Assembly: GCA_034387635.1 (NCBI GenBank)
Contig: JAOANU010000024.1
Span: 124,001-188,000 of the forward strand
Length of the DNA: 64,000 nucleotides
From: Rhodosporidiobolus odoratus
Lineage: Eukaryota; Basidiomycota; Microbotryomycetes; Sporidiobolales; Sporidiobolaceae
Direction of reading: 5' to 3'
Shown piece after piece: positions 10,882-23,800 of this stretch. Position 1 is the stretch's first letter. Each line of letters begins with the position of its first letter. The translations under genes and the position numbers were made by a program. Under the pieces are notes generated by a model. It made no database searches, had not been told where the DNA came from, and was given only the letters and a program-made list of their open reading frames with translations.

Positions 10882-13800
10882 CTACTTTGCAGCCTTCTTA
10901 GTCTTTTCATACAGCTCATCGAAGCTACCAGTCGCTTCGACCATCTCCCGAAAAGCTCCATCTTCATCTTCGAGCAACGCGAGTGGCGTGTCAAACTCGA
11001 CCTAACCCATGACGGCATGAAGTCAGCGAGTGCGGGATAACTCCGACGAAAGGAGAGGGAAGGAACGCACGACTCGGCCAGCTCGCATGACGAGAATGCG
11101 ATCGTAGTCAATAACAGATTCTGCACAGAAGAACCAAGTTCATCAGAGGTCAAGGAGGTAAGCGGACAGAGAGGGAAAGACATACCGAGCCGGTGCGCCA
11201 CGGTAATATTCGTCGCCCCCTCAAACTCTTCCCGAATCACCCGCTGGACCAGCGCATCCGACTCGTTATCCAAGCTTGCGGCTATATCGAGAGGCATGAT
11301 TAGCCCGCCTAGAAAGGAACGGAAAGCAAGCGGGACGACGTACTAGCCTCATCTAGGATAACAATCCGACTCCCCCTCACCAAAGCCCGCGCTAGCCCTA
11401 TCAGCTGCCTCTGACCCTGACTAAGATTACTCCCCGAGCTGGCGACCGGCGAATCAAGCGTGATCCGCTCGTCCCCTTGTTTGACAAAACCGCTGCGTTG
11501 AATGGCGTTCCAAAGGGTTGCGTCGTCGTGCTCGTCATTTGGGTCGAGGTTGGTGCGGAGAGTTCCGGAGAAGAGTATAGGATCCTGTTCAAAGACGGGT
11601 TTAGGTTAAGTAGCTATGGCTGACGATCAGATTAAATGGACGAACCTGAGGCACGAGTGTCATCCGAGAACGAATTGCGGAAAGGTTCGTCTCGTCCAGC
11701 GCGCGGCCGTCTACCTTGATATATCCGCTGGACTTGAGGATGAAGCGCAAGAGAGCCAGAGCTGTTAAGGGAGTCGAGGATAGGGGTCGGAAAATCAGAT
11801 TGAGAAGGTTAAAATGAATGGCGAGCAGTTGGAGGAACGTACAGAAAGAGCTCTTTCCGCAGCCAGAAGGGCCGACAATACCAATCTACGAGCGCAATCG
11901 CATTGAGTGAGCAACATGAGAGACAGGAAAGAGGGAATGAAGGCTTACCTTCTCGCCGGGCTTGATGGTGAGGTTCAAGTCGTGCAGCACGTCCTCCCCG
12001 TCCTCGCTGTACCGCGCTGAGAAGCCGTCGAACTGCGAGAGTATTATCGTCAGACTGAGTAAGCTTGTCTGCCGGCCATGTATGTCATGCCAAGGAGACG
12101 CGTCAGCGCACCTCGATTCCTCCTTCGCTGGGCCAATGTGCCGGCGGCTCCTTCTTCTCGCTGGACGGCTCTTCGACCTCCACTTCAGAGTACTGCAGAA
12201 TCCTCTGCGTGCTGTTGAAGCTAAGTTCGTTCTTATTGATCGCTCGCACGACATATAGAATGCGGGAGGTGAATTCGAGTCCTGCAGGAGGAGGTTAAGC
12301 CAAAGGGGATGAGCGACGTTTGCTTTGAACGCAAGCCGAATGAATAAGCGAGAAAGACGTACCAGTAGAGATGAGGAAGCCCGAGACTCCCGAGCTGAGA
12401 CCCGAAGACAAGCAAAGGAGTCCAACGACGAACGAGACCGCCGCACCAACGCTATCGCTCCGTTCCTCCAACCACCTATCCAACGCTTCTTCGTAAAGCT
12501 GTGCCTTGTTGTACTCGTCCGTCTGTTGCTTGTATCTTTCCATGAACGCTTCTTCACGTTTGAAGGCTCGGATGGTGACGATTCCGCTGGTCGTATCGCC
12601 GAGAGTGGAGAAGAGAGGGGAACGAGAGTTGGAAACGGCTTTGCGGGCGGCGAGGGCGTTGCGGATGTAGAGGTTGCCGAGGAAGAAGAAGATGAGGGCG
12701 ATGATCGAGGCAGGGAGCAGGAAGATTGGGAGGATAACGGTGATGATGACTGCGGAGTAGATGGAAGTGAGTAGAGAATTAGATGTCCATGATGACACAC
12801 TCATTTACTCGCAACGAAAAAGACCTGGACCGAGTAATCAAGAACGGGTTGTAGGTTCTCGACTTGCTCCGTATCAACAATCTCGGTGTCTTTCGAGAAC
12901 CGATTCGTAACCGCACCCAAAGGCGTGCCTGTATCACCTCTACGAGTCAGCAAGTGTCATGCGGTTGAGGGGGAGGAAAGGTATTGCGTACGATCCCACC
13001 ACCGAAAAGGCGCACCGAAAACACGCGCAGTCAACCCCTCGTGTAGTTTCCGACTGGCCTTGATCGCACCCCAGATTAGGGCGAGGTACATTGCCGTCAG
13101 TGAGACGGACGAGATGACTTGGATGGCAGCGTAGACCGAAAAGTAGCGCGCGGCGTGGGAGTGACCGTCGGGTGCATTGACCCATCGACCGATGTACCAG
13201 CCCTATGTGTGAATGATGTGTCAGTGAGCTCGAGAGATCCGTATGAGAACAATCGGGTAAGAAGAAGACGTACCTGAGCGAGCATGAAAACATGGGCGAC
13301 GACGTTGACCACCCCATACGCAGCCCAGAACTTCCATCCCCCACAGGCCCTCGCATACCTCCTATAAATGTCCCAACCCAACGCATTCCCCTCGCCGGAC
13401 GAATCCGCCTTTTCATCCTCCTCCTGGTCAGCTCCATCCCATCCATGTTTCACCTCGGCCTCCTTTAACCGACTCCGACTTCCTCCCGACCCCGATCCTC
13501 GACTACTCATACTTCCCCGACTCGACCTCCTACTTATCCTACTTCCCTCCCCCCCATTCTCTCCAACCCTCAATCCCTCCCCCGGTGGTCCAACTTCAAC
13601 CACCCTCCCCTCTCTCAACCTGATCACCAATCCAACATTGTCAAGTTTCTTTGTACACATCTTGACAAAGTGGGTGACGAGAATCACGGTACGGTTTTCG
13701 ACGAGAGGACCGTTTAGACAGTATTCGAGGACGTGTGAGGCTAGTTGAGTGTCTAGGGCGCTGAGGATATCGTCGAGGAGAAGGAGGGAGGTGGAGGAGT

Positions 13801-16800
13801 AGATAGCTCGAGCGAGGGCGACGCGTTGTTTCTGGCCTCTGCCCTAGCAAAGGTACAGGTCAGATAGGTGGTTGAAGGAGAGAGGCAAAAGACGTACCCA
13901 GATAACGACAACCCCTTTTCCCCAACTCTAGTCTCATCTCCCTCTGGCAAAGCGTCCAGATCACCCTCGAGGGCGCACGCAAACACTGTTTGGTTGTACC
14001 GCTCTTCGTCCCAAGGTGCGCCAAACAAGATATTGTTGCGAACGGAGGTGTCTGCAGACGTAGGTGCCGGAACAAGAAGAGGCACGGTTAAAGACTGGGG
14101 TCAAAGACGGAGAAAGAGAGGACCAGGCAAGACGCACCCTGCAACCAAGCCCCCTGAGCCGCATACCCGACCGGAACCCTCTGCCTCTCTCCCTTACCCT
14201 CCTCCTCTTCATCCACGCTAATCTCGACTCCCCCACCCTCATCGACACACATCTCCCCCAACAAAGCCAACAAAAACGCACTCTTGCCACTCCCGACGTC
14301 TCCCGCAACGATCGTGATTTTCTCCCTAGGGATCTCGAGAGCCGTGGAAGATGGTTTGTCATTCTTCCCTTTTGAGAAGGCAGAAGAGGGGGAAGAGAGT
14401 TGCAGAGTAAAGTCTGAGGAGGGAGAAGAGGATGGGGTGCGGCGGGAGAATCGGAAAGTCGAGTTGGGGGCGATGGTGATGGCTGATTCGTTGGAGGATG
14501 AAGAATGAGGAGAAGAGGATGGGCCAGAAGAGGAGGATGAGACGAAGGTGCGAGGATGCGGATCGAGTTCTTCAGTTTTGGTCAGGAAGGTCGAGATGCG
14601 GTCTAGGGAGACTCGGGCGCGCATGAACGCCGAAAGAAGGTAGGTCGCGGAGACTAAGAGGTGTAAAGGGATCGATTAGACTCTTGTATCGCAGGGAAAG
14701 ACGGACAACAGCGCAGAAGGAGAATGCGAAGAACTTCGACGCACTGACTGCCTCCCTCAGTAACCCGAACAGACTCATTGCTGTAAAAGCGGTTGAAGCC
14801 TCAAGAGTCTCCTTCTGGAGAAAAACAAATGCGCCAAAAGTCGACAGGGTCACGACGGCAGGAATCCCAGTCGAAAGGAGCATCAGTCCGCTGCAAGTGC
14901 CCACGAATTCTAAAGTTAGCCTTGTGCCACTCGCTCAAAGTTGAGCGCCGGTGCGATGAGCGCACGCATAGACCTTTGCCCTCCCCCCAATCCTCTCCAA
15001 CTCCCTCTCCCTCGCCTCCCCAATCCTCTTCATACTCGCCTCTTCCCAATGAAACATCTTGATAATCCGAATAGAGCCCAGCAACTCTTGCACGAGCGTG
15101 ATACGCTTGTCGGTCGCCTGCGACCAAGCCCACAACCTGATCAGCTCTGAACATCGGAGAACGCGAAGGCAGGAGAAAGAGGGAAACGCACCTTCATGAT
15201 TTCCCCTTGGACCCCTCCATACCTACCCGCGACACTCTTACTCACAGGAGCGAAGAGCAAAATCGCTCCGAGGGCTACAAAAGCTGACCATCCGAGTAGG
15301 AGGTACAGTGCGAGGAGGGAGCCGACGAGTTTGGGAGGAATCGACAGAAGTTGGAGAAAGGTGGGCTGGAGGAGGGATAATCGAGGAGACGAGATCGGGA
15401 CGAGGGTCAGCCTTTGTGACCTTGGAACAGAGCAGGAAAAACGAAAAGGAAGAGACGGAAGCCGCCCGCACCAGAGAAGAGGTAATGGTATCGATATCCG
15501 TTCCGACAAGGTCTGCACACGACGGCACCGTCGCAGTACGTTAGCCTCCTCTCTTTACATTATTCGTGTTCGGCATGGAACGAACGCAAAAAAGTAGCCG
15601 AAATAAAGCCAGGAGAGAAGGAAGGATGGAGAGGACGTACTATTCACCCTCCCAACGGCCTCACTGCCACCTCCCGCCTTCTCTTTCTTCCCCTCCTCGT
15701 TCTCTCCGTTCTCCTCCGTTGGCTTCCCATCTCCCTTCGCCTTCTTCCCATCCTTTGCCCCCTTTCCCTTTCCACCCCTTCCTCCTCCCCTTCCTCCTCC
15801 CCCTCCCCCTCCTGCCAACACCCTCATCACCTTCCCGACCACTTCCACCCCCAAGACCACTCTCATCCTCAACCCCAACTGAGCGAGTCGATACAAAGCG
15901 GATTGATAGCATACGGATTGGAGGATTGGGGAGAGGAAGAGGAGGAGGACGAAGGTGTAGGGATTTAGGTTGAGGGGTGGCGGGGAGGAGGAGGTCCGCT
16001 GGATGTAGCGGAGGAGCTGGTGGGTTACAGAGAGGGAGAGAGGGAGGATCGCGGCACAGACAGGAACGGGAGAAGGGCGAAGTAAAGTCAGCACTCGTCT
16101 TGGTATGTACGCGCGAGAGCAAGACGAGGATCGATGGGTTAGGAGAGGAGAAATAGAAAGAGAAAAAAACAAGACGCACCAGATTCATCGACAAGGGCGA
16201 AACAAAGATAAACACGATCCACCCACTCGCAAACGCCAACACCTTGATCAGTTCTCCCCGATGATGCCAGGCAAAGGCTTTGACTGTGCCTCGTTCTTTC
16301 CCCTTCTTCTCTGCTCCTCCACCTTCTTGCGCTTCTCCTTCTTCTCCCCCGTTCACCGCTTCTGCTCCTGTTTTGTCCTGGCGACCGTACGAGTCGCCTT
16401 CGCCAGAGACATCCCACTTGAACCTCGACAAGACAAAATCACTATGCAAAACGTCCGGTAACGGCGGTACGAAACCACGGAAATCAACCTTGTCCTCCTC
16501 GCCTTTTCCTCCTTCTTCTTCTTCTGTAAGTTTGGAGGAGGACGACGAGGGGAGGCGAAACCAGCGCCTCAGACGAGGTGAAGTGAGGACGTAATATCGG
16601 ATCATTCGGGGTTCGAGGAAAGAGAAGAAGAGGAGGGAGAGGGGGGAAGCGGTTTGGGCTGGATTTGGTAAAACCTGTTTTCCTTTCAGAACCGTCAGCA
16701 ACGGTGATCCCGGTTCGGGGTGGCATCGGAAGCCTGTGGGCGGGTGGAGACAGGGTTGAGAGGGAGAGAGGGAAAAGAACTACGTACACCTTTGAGACGA

Positions 16801-17671
16801 GGATGGAACCGCGGCGGAGTGAGCAGAAGTAAGGCACCGAGGGTGAGTGCTAGAGCGGTCTGAGCGAAGCCGACTCGGGACGAGGTAGACAATGGAGGGT
16901 GGTCGAGGAAGGCGAAGGGGTAGACCTGCACACATCCATCGGGGCGAAGGAGAGCAAGGAGGATATGTCGTGAGTGGGTTGCGACAGCGTGCGAAGGAGG
17001 GCAAAGCTCGGGTGAAAGAGGCGGAGAGATAGACGTACAGAGTCGAAGAAAACAGTCGTAATCAGAACCAGTACAACCGCCACCTGTTGCTCCCTAACGA
17101 CCTTTTCCACCCTCTCTTCCACGATTTTGACCGCCGAGATCAATCCAAGGTATACCTATTGCGCACGCCCCATGCTGTCAGCCTCTCTCTTCGGGCAGTT
17201 GAGAATCGGGAGAAGACGCACCGTCAACCCTACGACCCCACCCTGCAGTATCTTATCCCATTTCCCGCCAGAAGAAAACGCGACCAATTTGGCCAGAGTA
17301 ATTGCCAGCAAACCCGCTCCCGACAAGACCCCCAAGACTTCGAGCGCCAGCTCATAGCCCGTCCCTCTAGCTGGAGTGATCTCTCGCTGAAAGGTTTTGG
17401 CAGGATCTGATCTGGAGGAAGAGTCGGACAGGAGAGGTCGTTCCTCCTGCCCCGTCGACCGGTTGCTATTCGCTCCCACTTGCTGAGATTGTCGTCGATT
17501 TCGGGCTGCCCTGATATGTACCCAAGCGATGTAGGCGAGAGTAAAGATGACGGAGAGTGAGAGCGCAATGTGGGGAGTGAGCGCGAGCAAGGGATGCGGT
17601 CCTCGATTTAGGTTGGTTGGGGTTGATGGCGGTGGTTGTAGTAGTAGCTGTAAGACGAGAGGATCGTCCAT
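10882..17671 (-). CDS. ABCC-family (MRP-type) full-length ABC transporter
   Basis: A 1,653-residue protein from 23 exons, the first at 17222-17671 and the last at 10882-11001; every junction closes in phase. An N-terminal membrane domain (TMD0, exons 1-3) precedes TMD1, NBD1, TMD2 and NBD2, the ABCC layout. NBD1 has Walker A GDVGSGKSA, signature LSGGQKQRVALARA and Walker B LLLLDDILSALD. The Asp in place of the catalytic Glu is typical of ABCC NBD1. NBD2 has Walker A GPSGCGKSS, signature LSQGQRQLIGLARAL and Walker B RIVILDEATASLD with the catalytic Glu, then VAHRL as H-loop. Insertions are a Gly/Lys-rich cytoplasmic loop in exon 5 and a Ser-rich segment in exon 10 before NBD1. Family members export glutathione conjugates and other organic anions from vacuole or plasma membranes; the substrate here is unknown. 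Confidence 0.93.
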
Positions 17672-18037
17672 ACCTGCAACGAGAATTAAGCAGAATGAGA
17701 CGAGCCGTGAACGACGCGCGACGAGGGAGAAAGCGCGTTTGGCAATGCTTAGGAATATGTGGGAGCCAATCAGCGAGTTCCCATTGCCTTCTCAGCTAAT
17801 TCCAGCAAGGTTCCGAAGCAGCTTTCTGCGTCAGGCGGTCCACGCGCCGGCGTCGTAGGATTACGAGCAGGCGAAACGAAACAGCGAGGACACTCGAAAA
17901 AAGAAAAAAAGACCGATTCATGTTTCTCCTTTGCATTTCTTACTCCCTTCCATAGTCGACCTCCTCTGTACATTTCCACACTACGAACCCTCCCCCTCTC
18001 GCAGTAACCCATCCGACGTCTACAGACTCGAACCCGT
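17672..18037. other. intergenic, ABC transporter promoter / hydrolase 3' end
   Basis: These 366 nt lie between the start of the ABC transporter and the stop of the next minus-strand gene. The sequence probably holds the transporter promoter and the hydrolase 3' UTR. No specific element was recognised. Confidence 0.4.
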
Positions 18038-19496
18038 TTAAAGATGCTCCTTGATAAACGCAACCGACTCCTTGAAAGCCCTGTCCGCCTCAGCTGCCTG
18101 CTTGGGATCCTCCAGGTTCCCGCGCAGGGCAAACCCGTGGCCGCCCTCGAAGTCTAGGGATGCCGGAAATCGGAAACGAGAAGGAAACGGAGTGGTGGAA
18201 GAGGAGGAACGGGGAGGAAAGGATAATTTTTTATAAAAAAAAAAAGATAAGTTAGTACGCATCCGTGTCGGCTGGGGACCAGGGGTAGCTCGTCTAGTAA
18301 GGGTGCGTTCGCGTGGGTCATGCGGAAAAGGAGCCCTGGAGGGCAAGGGAGGGAAAATATTGGGGAAATAGGGAAGAGAAAGAAGCGTACCGACGTGCTT
18401 GTGCCTCGGGTTCTCCTTGAGGATCTCACGAGTCTGCTGCTGCTTCTCCTGAGTGTGCATGCTACGTGCATTGAGTACATACGATACCAAGAGAGCATGG
18501 GGAACAAAAAGGAGTAAAAAAAAAGAATGGGTCAGAATGTGAATCTGTCGAGGAGAGGAGGGAAGAAGGAAAAGACGTACTAGTCCTCGAGAGCGTTGAG
18601 CCAGAGGAAGTGAGCGGGCTTCTTGTTGAGCTCTTCGACGTCGTTGGGGATTTCGAGGAGCGAAGGGTGGGCGACGATGCCAACCTTGGCAATGTCCTAT
18701 TTTCTCCCGTCTTCGTCAGGACGTGCCTAGTCTCGTAAAGAGGAGAAGCGAGAGAGAGAGGACGTACGTCAAAGACCAGGTCAACAACATACCTAGCACC
18801 CCAACAGTACCCAATCGCCGCAAACTCCTTAACACCCTGTGCCCTGAGCGCCTTAACAACGCCATCAATAACCGGCCTAGTAACCTCCTTGCTGTGACGA
18901 CCAAACCACTCTCCAAGATCAACTTTACCGTTGTTCAGGTCGTCCTTGGAGATGGGGTCTCCGAGGGGGAGATCGGGCATGTAGACGGGGATGTTGGCTG
19001 CTGAGCAGGCGAATGAGTCGACGAGGAGTTGACCGTTGGGAAGTTCGGTACCAAAGATGCTGCAGCGAGTGAGTGGGCGAGGTCAGTTACCTGCACAAGA
19101 AAAAGGCAGAGAAACAAGGAGGCAAGAAAAAGCGAACGTGCTCGGTAAGGAAAAGAAGGGCCTTTTCTCTGTTGTACTCGCCCTCGGGAAGGGCGACGTC
19201 TGTACAGAGACGATTGGACACCGGCAGTGAGTAAGTAGGTACCGACTGGCCGGATCGAGGTGAGGTGGAACGTACAAGTCTTGTAACCCTCGAGCGTCTC
19301 AAACTTGCCCGTGGGAGTTCCCTCGTGCTGCACAAGTCAGATGGTGTTAGCAAAGGTGAGAGCGGGACGGGGGAGGAGGAGGACGGTGAGGTGGCTGATG
19401 ACGAAGGGCCGTGAGAGAGTAGCGAATACGGCTCGGGGAAGGAGGAGATGAAGCGGGTACCTTGTAACCAGAAACGCAGCATGCACCGAGACCCAT
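18038..19496 (-). CDS. dienelactone hydrolase family protein
   Basis: A 246-residue alpha/beta hydrolase from seven exons: 19461-19496, 19276-19327, 19142-19199, 18768-19059, 18581-18696, 18391-18461 and 18038-18153. The start MGLGACCVSGYK followed by HEGTPTGKFETLEGYKT is typical of fungal dienelactone hydrolases, as is TDIFG after the first strand. The nucleophile elbow GYCWGAR carries the family's Cys (about residue 134), and FEGGHGFALRG near the C-terminus supplies the His. Such enzymes cleave dienelactones in the chlorocatechol pathway or act as general esterases; the substrate here is unknown. Restoring TDIFG requires a GC donor at 19140-19141 (see findings). An upstream ATG at 19576 is out of frame with the body, so 19496 was chosen. 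Confidence 0.88.
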
Positions 19497-20884
19497 TGTT
19501 GCTGTATATAGAGATGAGTTAGGGAGCGAAAGGGAGCAGGAGGAGGAGAGAGTGGAGGCGTTACGATCGAAGTCATTGCCGAACCGGAAATGTCGGCGTG
19601 TGGCGTCGTTCTCTCGAGCTATTTATAAGCTATAACGCAGTACGATGCAAGTGACCCTACAGTATTCGCCTGCCGCCCAACGATCAGCTCTTCGCGACGT
19701 TTCCGCTGTTATCCAGATTCTCATCAGTTGCATTCCACCCACGTTCATTGCACGTCCAACTTTCCGAACACAGCAGCACAAGTCCAGCAGCTCTGATACA
19801 GGTCGACACGGAGAGCGCATGGGACCTCGCGCGAACCGCCACAAGCTGTACGAGGTCCCGACGAGCGACATGACACTCAGCAGACTCCGGATGGTTGGGC
19901 AAGGACAACTGGGCAATAACCCTACCAGCACCGGTGAGCGTGCCAGGCTCAGCTTGACTCTTTACCACTCACTCTGGCGCGACTCTGCGGGCCATCGTCG
20001 ATTCGCCCGCCCCATCCTTCCGCCACTCGCCTCGTGCGTTATCCTTGTTGGACGTCCGTCATCCGCTCCGCGTCGCATCGCACCGATGCGGCTCCTCAAC
20101 ATCGACTGCGCGGAGTGCTCGCGGTGTGCGGCAGGGAGGAAGGTGACGTCCACTAACTTCGGCAACCTACAACTTGCGTTTCCTTTCACCGGCTTCGGTG
20201 GTCTACGCCTCGGCTCACGCCTTGATGCTGCAGCTCCAGCTTGTTGACCAACCGTGGCCAGGTCTGTGGTAGAGGTGTCAGGAACTACGGCGGTTTGTTC
20301 ACAGGCCAGACGCGCGAGTCTGCCTTTCTTTCTTTCTTTCTTTCTTCGCTCGGCACCCTGGTGCCTTTGGGCCCTTCCGCCTTGCACAAAGCTCGGCGCG
20401 ACTCAGTCCCATTCATATAGCCGTCACTCGACACACGTAGCCACGGTCGAGCTTGTGGTTTGCGCTCGCAGGAGCGATCAAGTCAGGAGCTCGAGAAGAG
20501 AGGCGGTTGGGAAAAAGCTAAAAAGGTGTCGGCTCGTCGCGTCTTTCATTGGTGTCATTTGTGTACGGGCGGGTGGTGTAGCTTTGTCGCTCTCGCAACA
20601 AGTAGTCGAGATGTAGATATGTGTGAGTCGTAAGTGAGAATGAATGCTCGCTGCGGAAGAGAAGTTGGCTCAGTCTCGCTCTTGTCGCTCACACTCAACA
20701 CGCCTGACAGCGACCACTGCTACCTACGAACTACACTCCTTACGCGGGAATAGACTACGCCCTGCTCCCTCCAGTCTAATCTCAACGCCTCGCGAGCCCC
20801 TTCAGCTCCCAGCTCCACCTCCTCCCGGGAAATCTCCACTCGACTTGATCACCACCGCGCCCTCATTCTGGCCACAGAACCGAG
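19497..20884. other. intergenic, divergent promoter region
   Basis: This is a 1.39-kb region between the divergent hydrolase and the giant Ser/Pro-rich gene. It holds a CTTT microsatellite (20324-20346). A 200-codon plus frame at 19645-20247 has no family resemblance and is treated as chance. The CT-rich part near 20780-20880 probably belongs to the downstream 5' UTR. Confidence 0.4.
20324..20346. repeat. CTTT microsatellite
   Basis: CTTT is repeated five times plus a partial unit, in the promoter region upstream of the gene at 20885. Slippage-prone but otherwise ordinary. Confidence 0.9.
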
Positions 20885-23800
20885 ATGAACCGCTTCCGCC
20901 GTAAAAAAGAGTCAAACCCCCGTCGCAAGGGTACAACCTCCACCACTTCCAAAGACGCCGACTCTCCTTCGACATTCCACTCGGCTCACTCGTCTACAAT
21001 CTCCTTGGCGAGCACCCGAATCAGCACTGGAACTGTACAGACAGACGGGACTGGCCCGAGTCTGGGACTGGGAGGGTCCCTCTTGCCCCAAGTGAACGAT
21101 TTCAGGACTTCGCTCATCCTCGTACGTTCTCTCCTTTTTCGACTTCTTTCGGTCTTTCGTCGTACGGAAAGGCTGACGGGTCGCCCGGCGCGGTGTTGAC
21201 GACAGCCCCAAATGATGAAGCGCTTCTCGTTGTTGCGGGGAGCGGACGGACAACTGGTGGATATGGAGACGATGCAAAATCACTTGGCGTACGTCTCCCT
21301 GCGTCCCCTCGTCCTCTTATCCACCTCTTAGCTCACTCATACTCCCTCTTGTGTCTCCTCAAACCGTCTCGACTGACCCACCCGACTCGGCGCGCCCCTC
21401 CTCCTTCTTCCTCTTCTCCCCTTACACTCACGTGAAAACAGCCAACAACGACAAACAGGCCGTCTGACTGCTTACGAAGTCGACGCCGTCCTCGCCCAAT
21501 ACCGCCTTCAATCCGCCTACGAAACCCCTACTCCCGCGGTCCCCGCCCTCCCGAAACGAAAACGAATAGATTGGAGTAAGGTGCCGTTGGAGCATCAGCC
21601 TGGGACTGGAACTGGCATTTGCGAGGAAGATGCTGGGAGGGAGAGCGCGTATAGTGCGAGATATGGAGGGGGAGAGGGAAGGGAGGACGAGAGTACGAGA
21701 AGTAGTTTTGCGACGGCTACTAGTGGGACCGGGGGAGGTAGTGGGAGTACGGGAGACGATCATACCTTTACCTATTCCTCGTGTATTCCTATGGCACCCT
21801 CACTTTCACAGCAGAGTACCCTTCTCTCTCCCACCTCTTTCCATACCGCCTCCGGTTCTGGTTCTCCTCAACCTTTCCCTCCCTCTCCTTCTCCGAACGC
21901 TTCAGTCCTATCTTTCATGACGACCACCTCATCCGCCTCTTCTCCACAACTCTCCTCCTCTTCACACGCCCCAACCAACCCCGCGTCGACAACATACCCT
22001 TATCAGTACAAACGGTCTAAGAACAGCATGTTCGGAGGAAGGGCTCACAAGGCTAAAGAGGTCAAGATGTTGAGGAGTGGGAGTGGGAGGAGTCTGGGAA
22101 GTTTGGGCAGCTCGGGTGTGGGCGGCGCGTCGCCGGGGGCGGGAGGGACGGAGAAGAGGGAGGCTGAAGAGCAGGAGCAGGAGGGGGAAGAGGAAGGGAA
22201 CGACGCCTTTGCCGATGCGCCTTCTCCTACGGTCGACGTTACTTCCTCCTCCTCCTTCTCCAGTCCGGCTCTCTCTTCCCCGCCCGGCGAGGTCATGCCC
22301 GCACCTGCTTCGCCGCCGCTGTCGTCTCAAATCCCTAAACTACCTGATGACCTCGATTCCCCTTTTCCTGCTGCCGAACTTTCCGCAAAACAGCTCAGGA
22401 GGATCTCGCATGCTTTGGACGATATCGAGGTCGAGTTGAGTAAGAGTTTTGCGTGGATCGCGGAGGCGGGGGAGGGGTTGGTGGAAGAAGAAGAGGAGGA
22501 GGAGGAAGCGGAACAGGAGAAGGAGGGCGGGCAGCCTGAAGAGGAGGAAGGAGGGCATATGATAGACAATGGGCGGCAGGACAGCGTGCAGGAGTCACAT
22601 CCTGTTCTCCTTGCCTCACTCCCAAAAATCACCTCTTCACCTCTCAACGGCCTACACTCGTCGAGCGCCGGATCAGCCTCTCCCATTTCTCCCATCTCAC
22701 CCGTCAACGCCTCAGATCTCGCCGGCCTCTCGACGTTCAACAGCCCATCACCACCACCCCAATCTTCTCCACCTCGACCTTCTCTCACCGAAGATACCTT
22801 CACGTCGATTTCTCCCTCTCCCCCCTCACCAGCTCTCAGCGATACAGAAGCCGTCGACCCTTTCTACTCCCGCCTTGCAGCCCAGTCTCAGTTTCGCGCG
22901 ACGCAGATTCCTCTCCCTCCTTCAAGCTCTTCTCTCGCTTCTTTGTCTTCTTCTTCTCCTCATTCTTCGCCCGCTGGATCCCCTCACCTACCTTCTCCTA
23001 AACATTCCCATTCGCAATCACCTTCACCTTCTTCCCTGCTGTCGTCACCTTCGCTCTCCTTTCAGTCCATGTCCCCCGCTTTCGCTGCCGACTCACCTCG
23101 ATTCTCGGATTTACCTCCTACACATGCATCTTCACCACTTCTACCTCGCTCCTCGTCTGCATCGTCAACATCTTCCCTCTTCCCCTCACATCCTCCTCCT
23201 CCTTCTCCGCCTCAGTCTCAGACTCATCCAATCCCGGCCCCACTCCGCCTGCGTCAATCTTCTCTCGACACTGACACGACCGACTCCGAGACTGGAACAG
23301 AAAGTCCTTCAGATGCAGAGACCCCCGCCGCGTATTCTTTCCCCTGCGTTCCGAGGAGCGATAGTGGGTTGACTGCGAGACGGCACGACGGCGAAGAGGG
23401 AGATGGAGAGGGTGATAGGACTATCGATGCGACTTCGCCTCTTTCCGATGATGCGGAGGGAGAGAGAACGATGAATCTGACGGACGAGGGACCGTTTGAT
23501 TTGAGTTTGGGGAAGCTGCTCTTTGAGGATCATCGGTCTTTTGAACGGGAAGAGGAGGAGGAGGTGGATTGGGAAATTGAACGTGAGGGGGAGCGGGAGA
23601 TTAGGGATCCGGTTGAGGTGCCGCTACCGCTCAGCCGACCTGTTTCGGCGGTCTCCATCGGGTCGAGCTTTCACGACAGCGGCATGGGCGAGGTGGAGGA
23701 GGTTAGTGGAGATGAACTCGACTTTCCGGATATGGCAGAGTGGGAGGTGAAAATTGAACCGACATCGGCGAAGACGGCGACTTTCCCTCCTGCGGCTTTA

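Noticed and set aside
19574..19576. Upstream ATG as start of the dienelactone hydrolase
   Set aside because: Splicing from it to the conserved MGLGACCVSG segment puts the body out of frame. The ATG at 19496 gives the family N-terminus directly.
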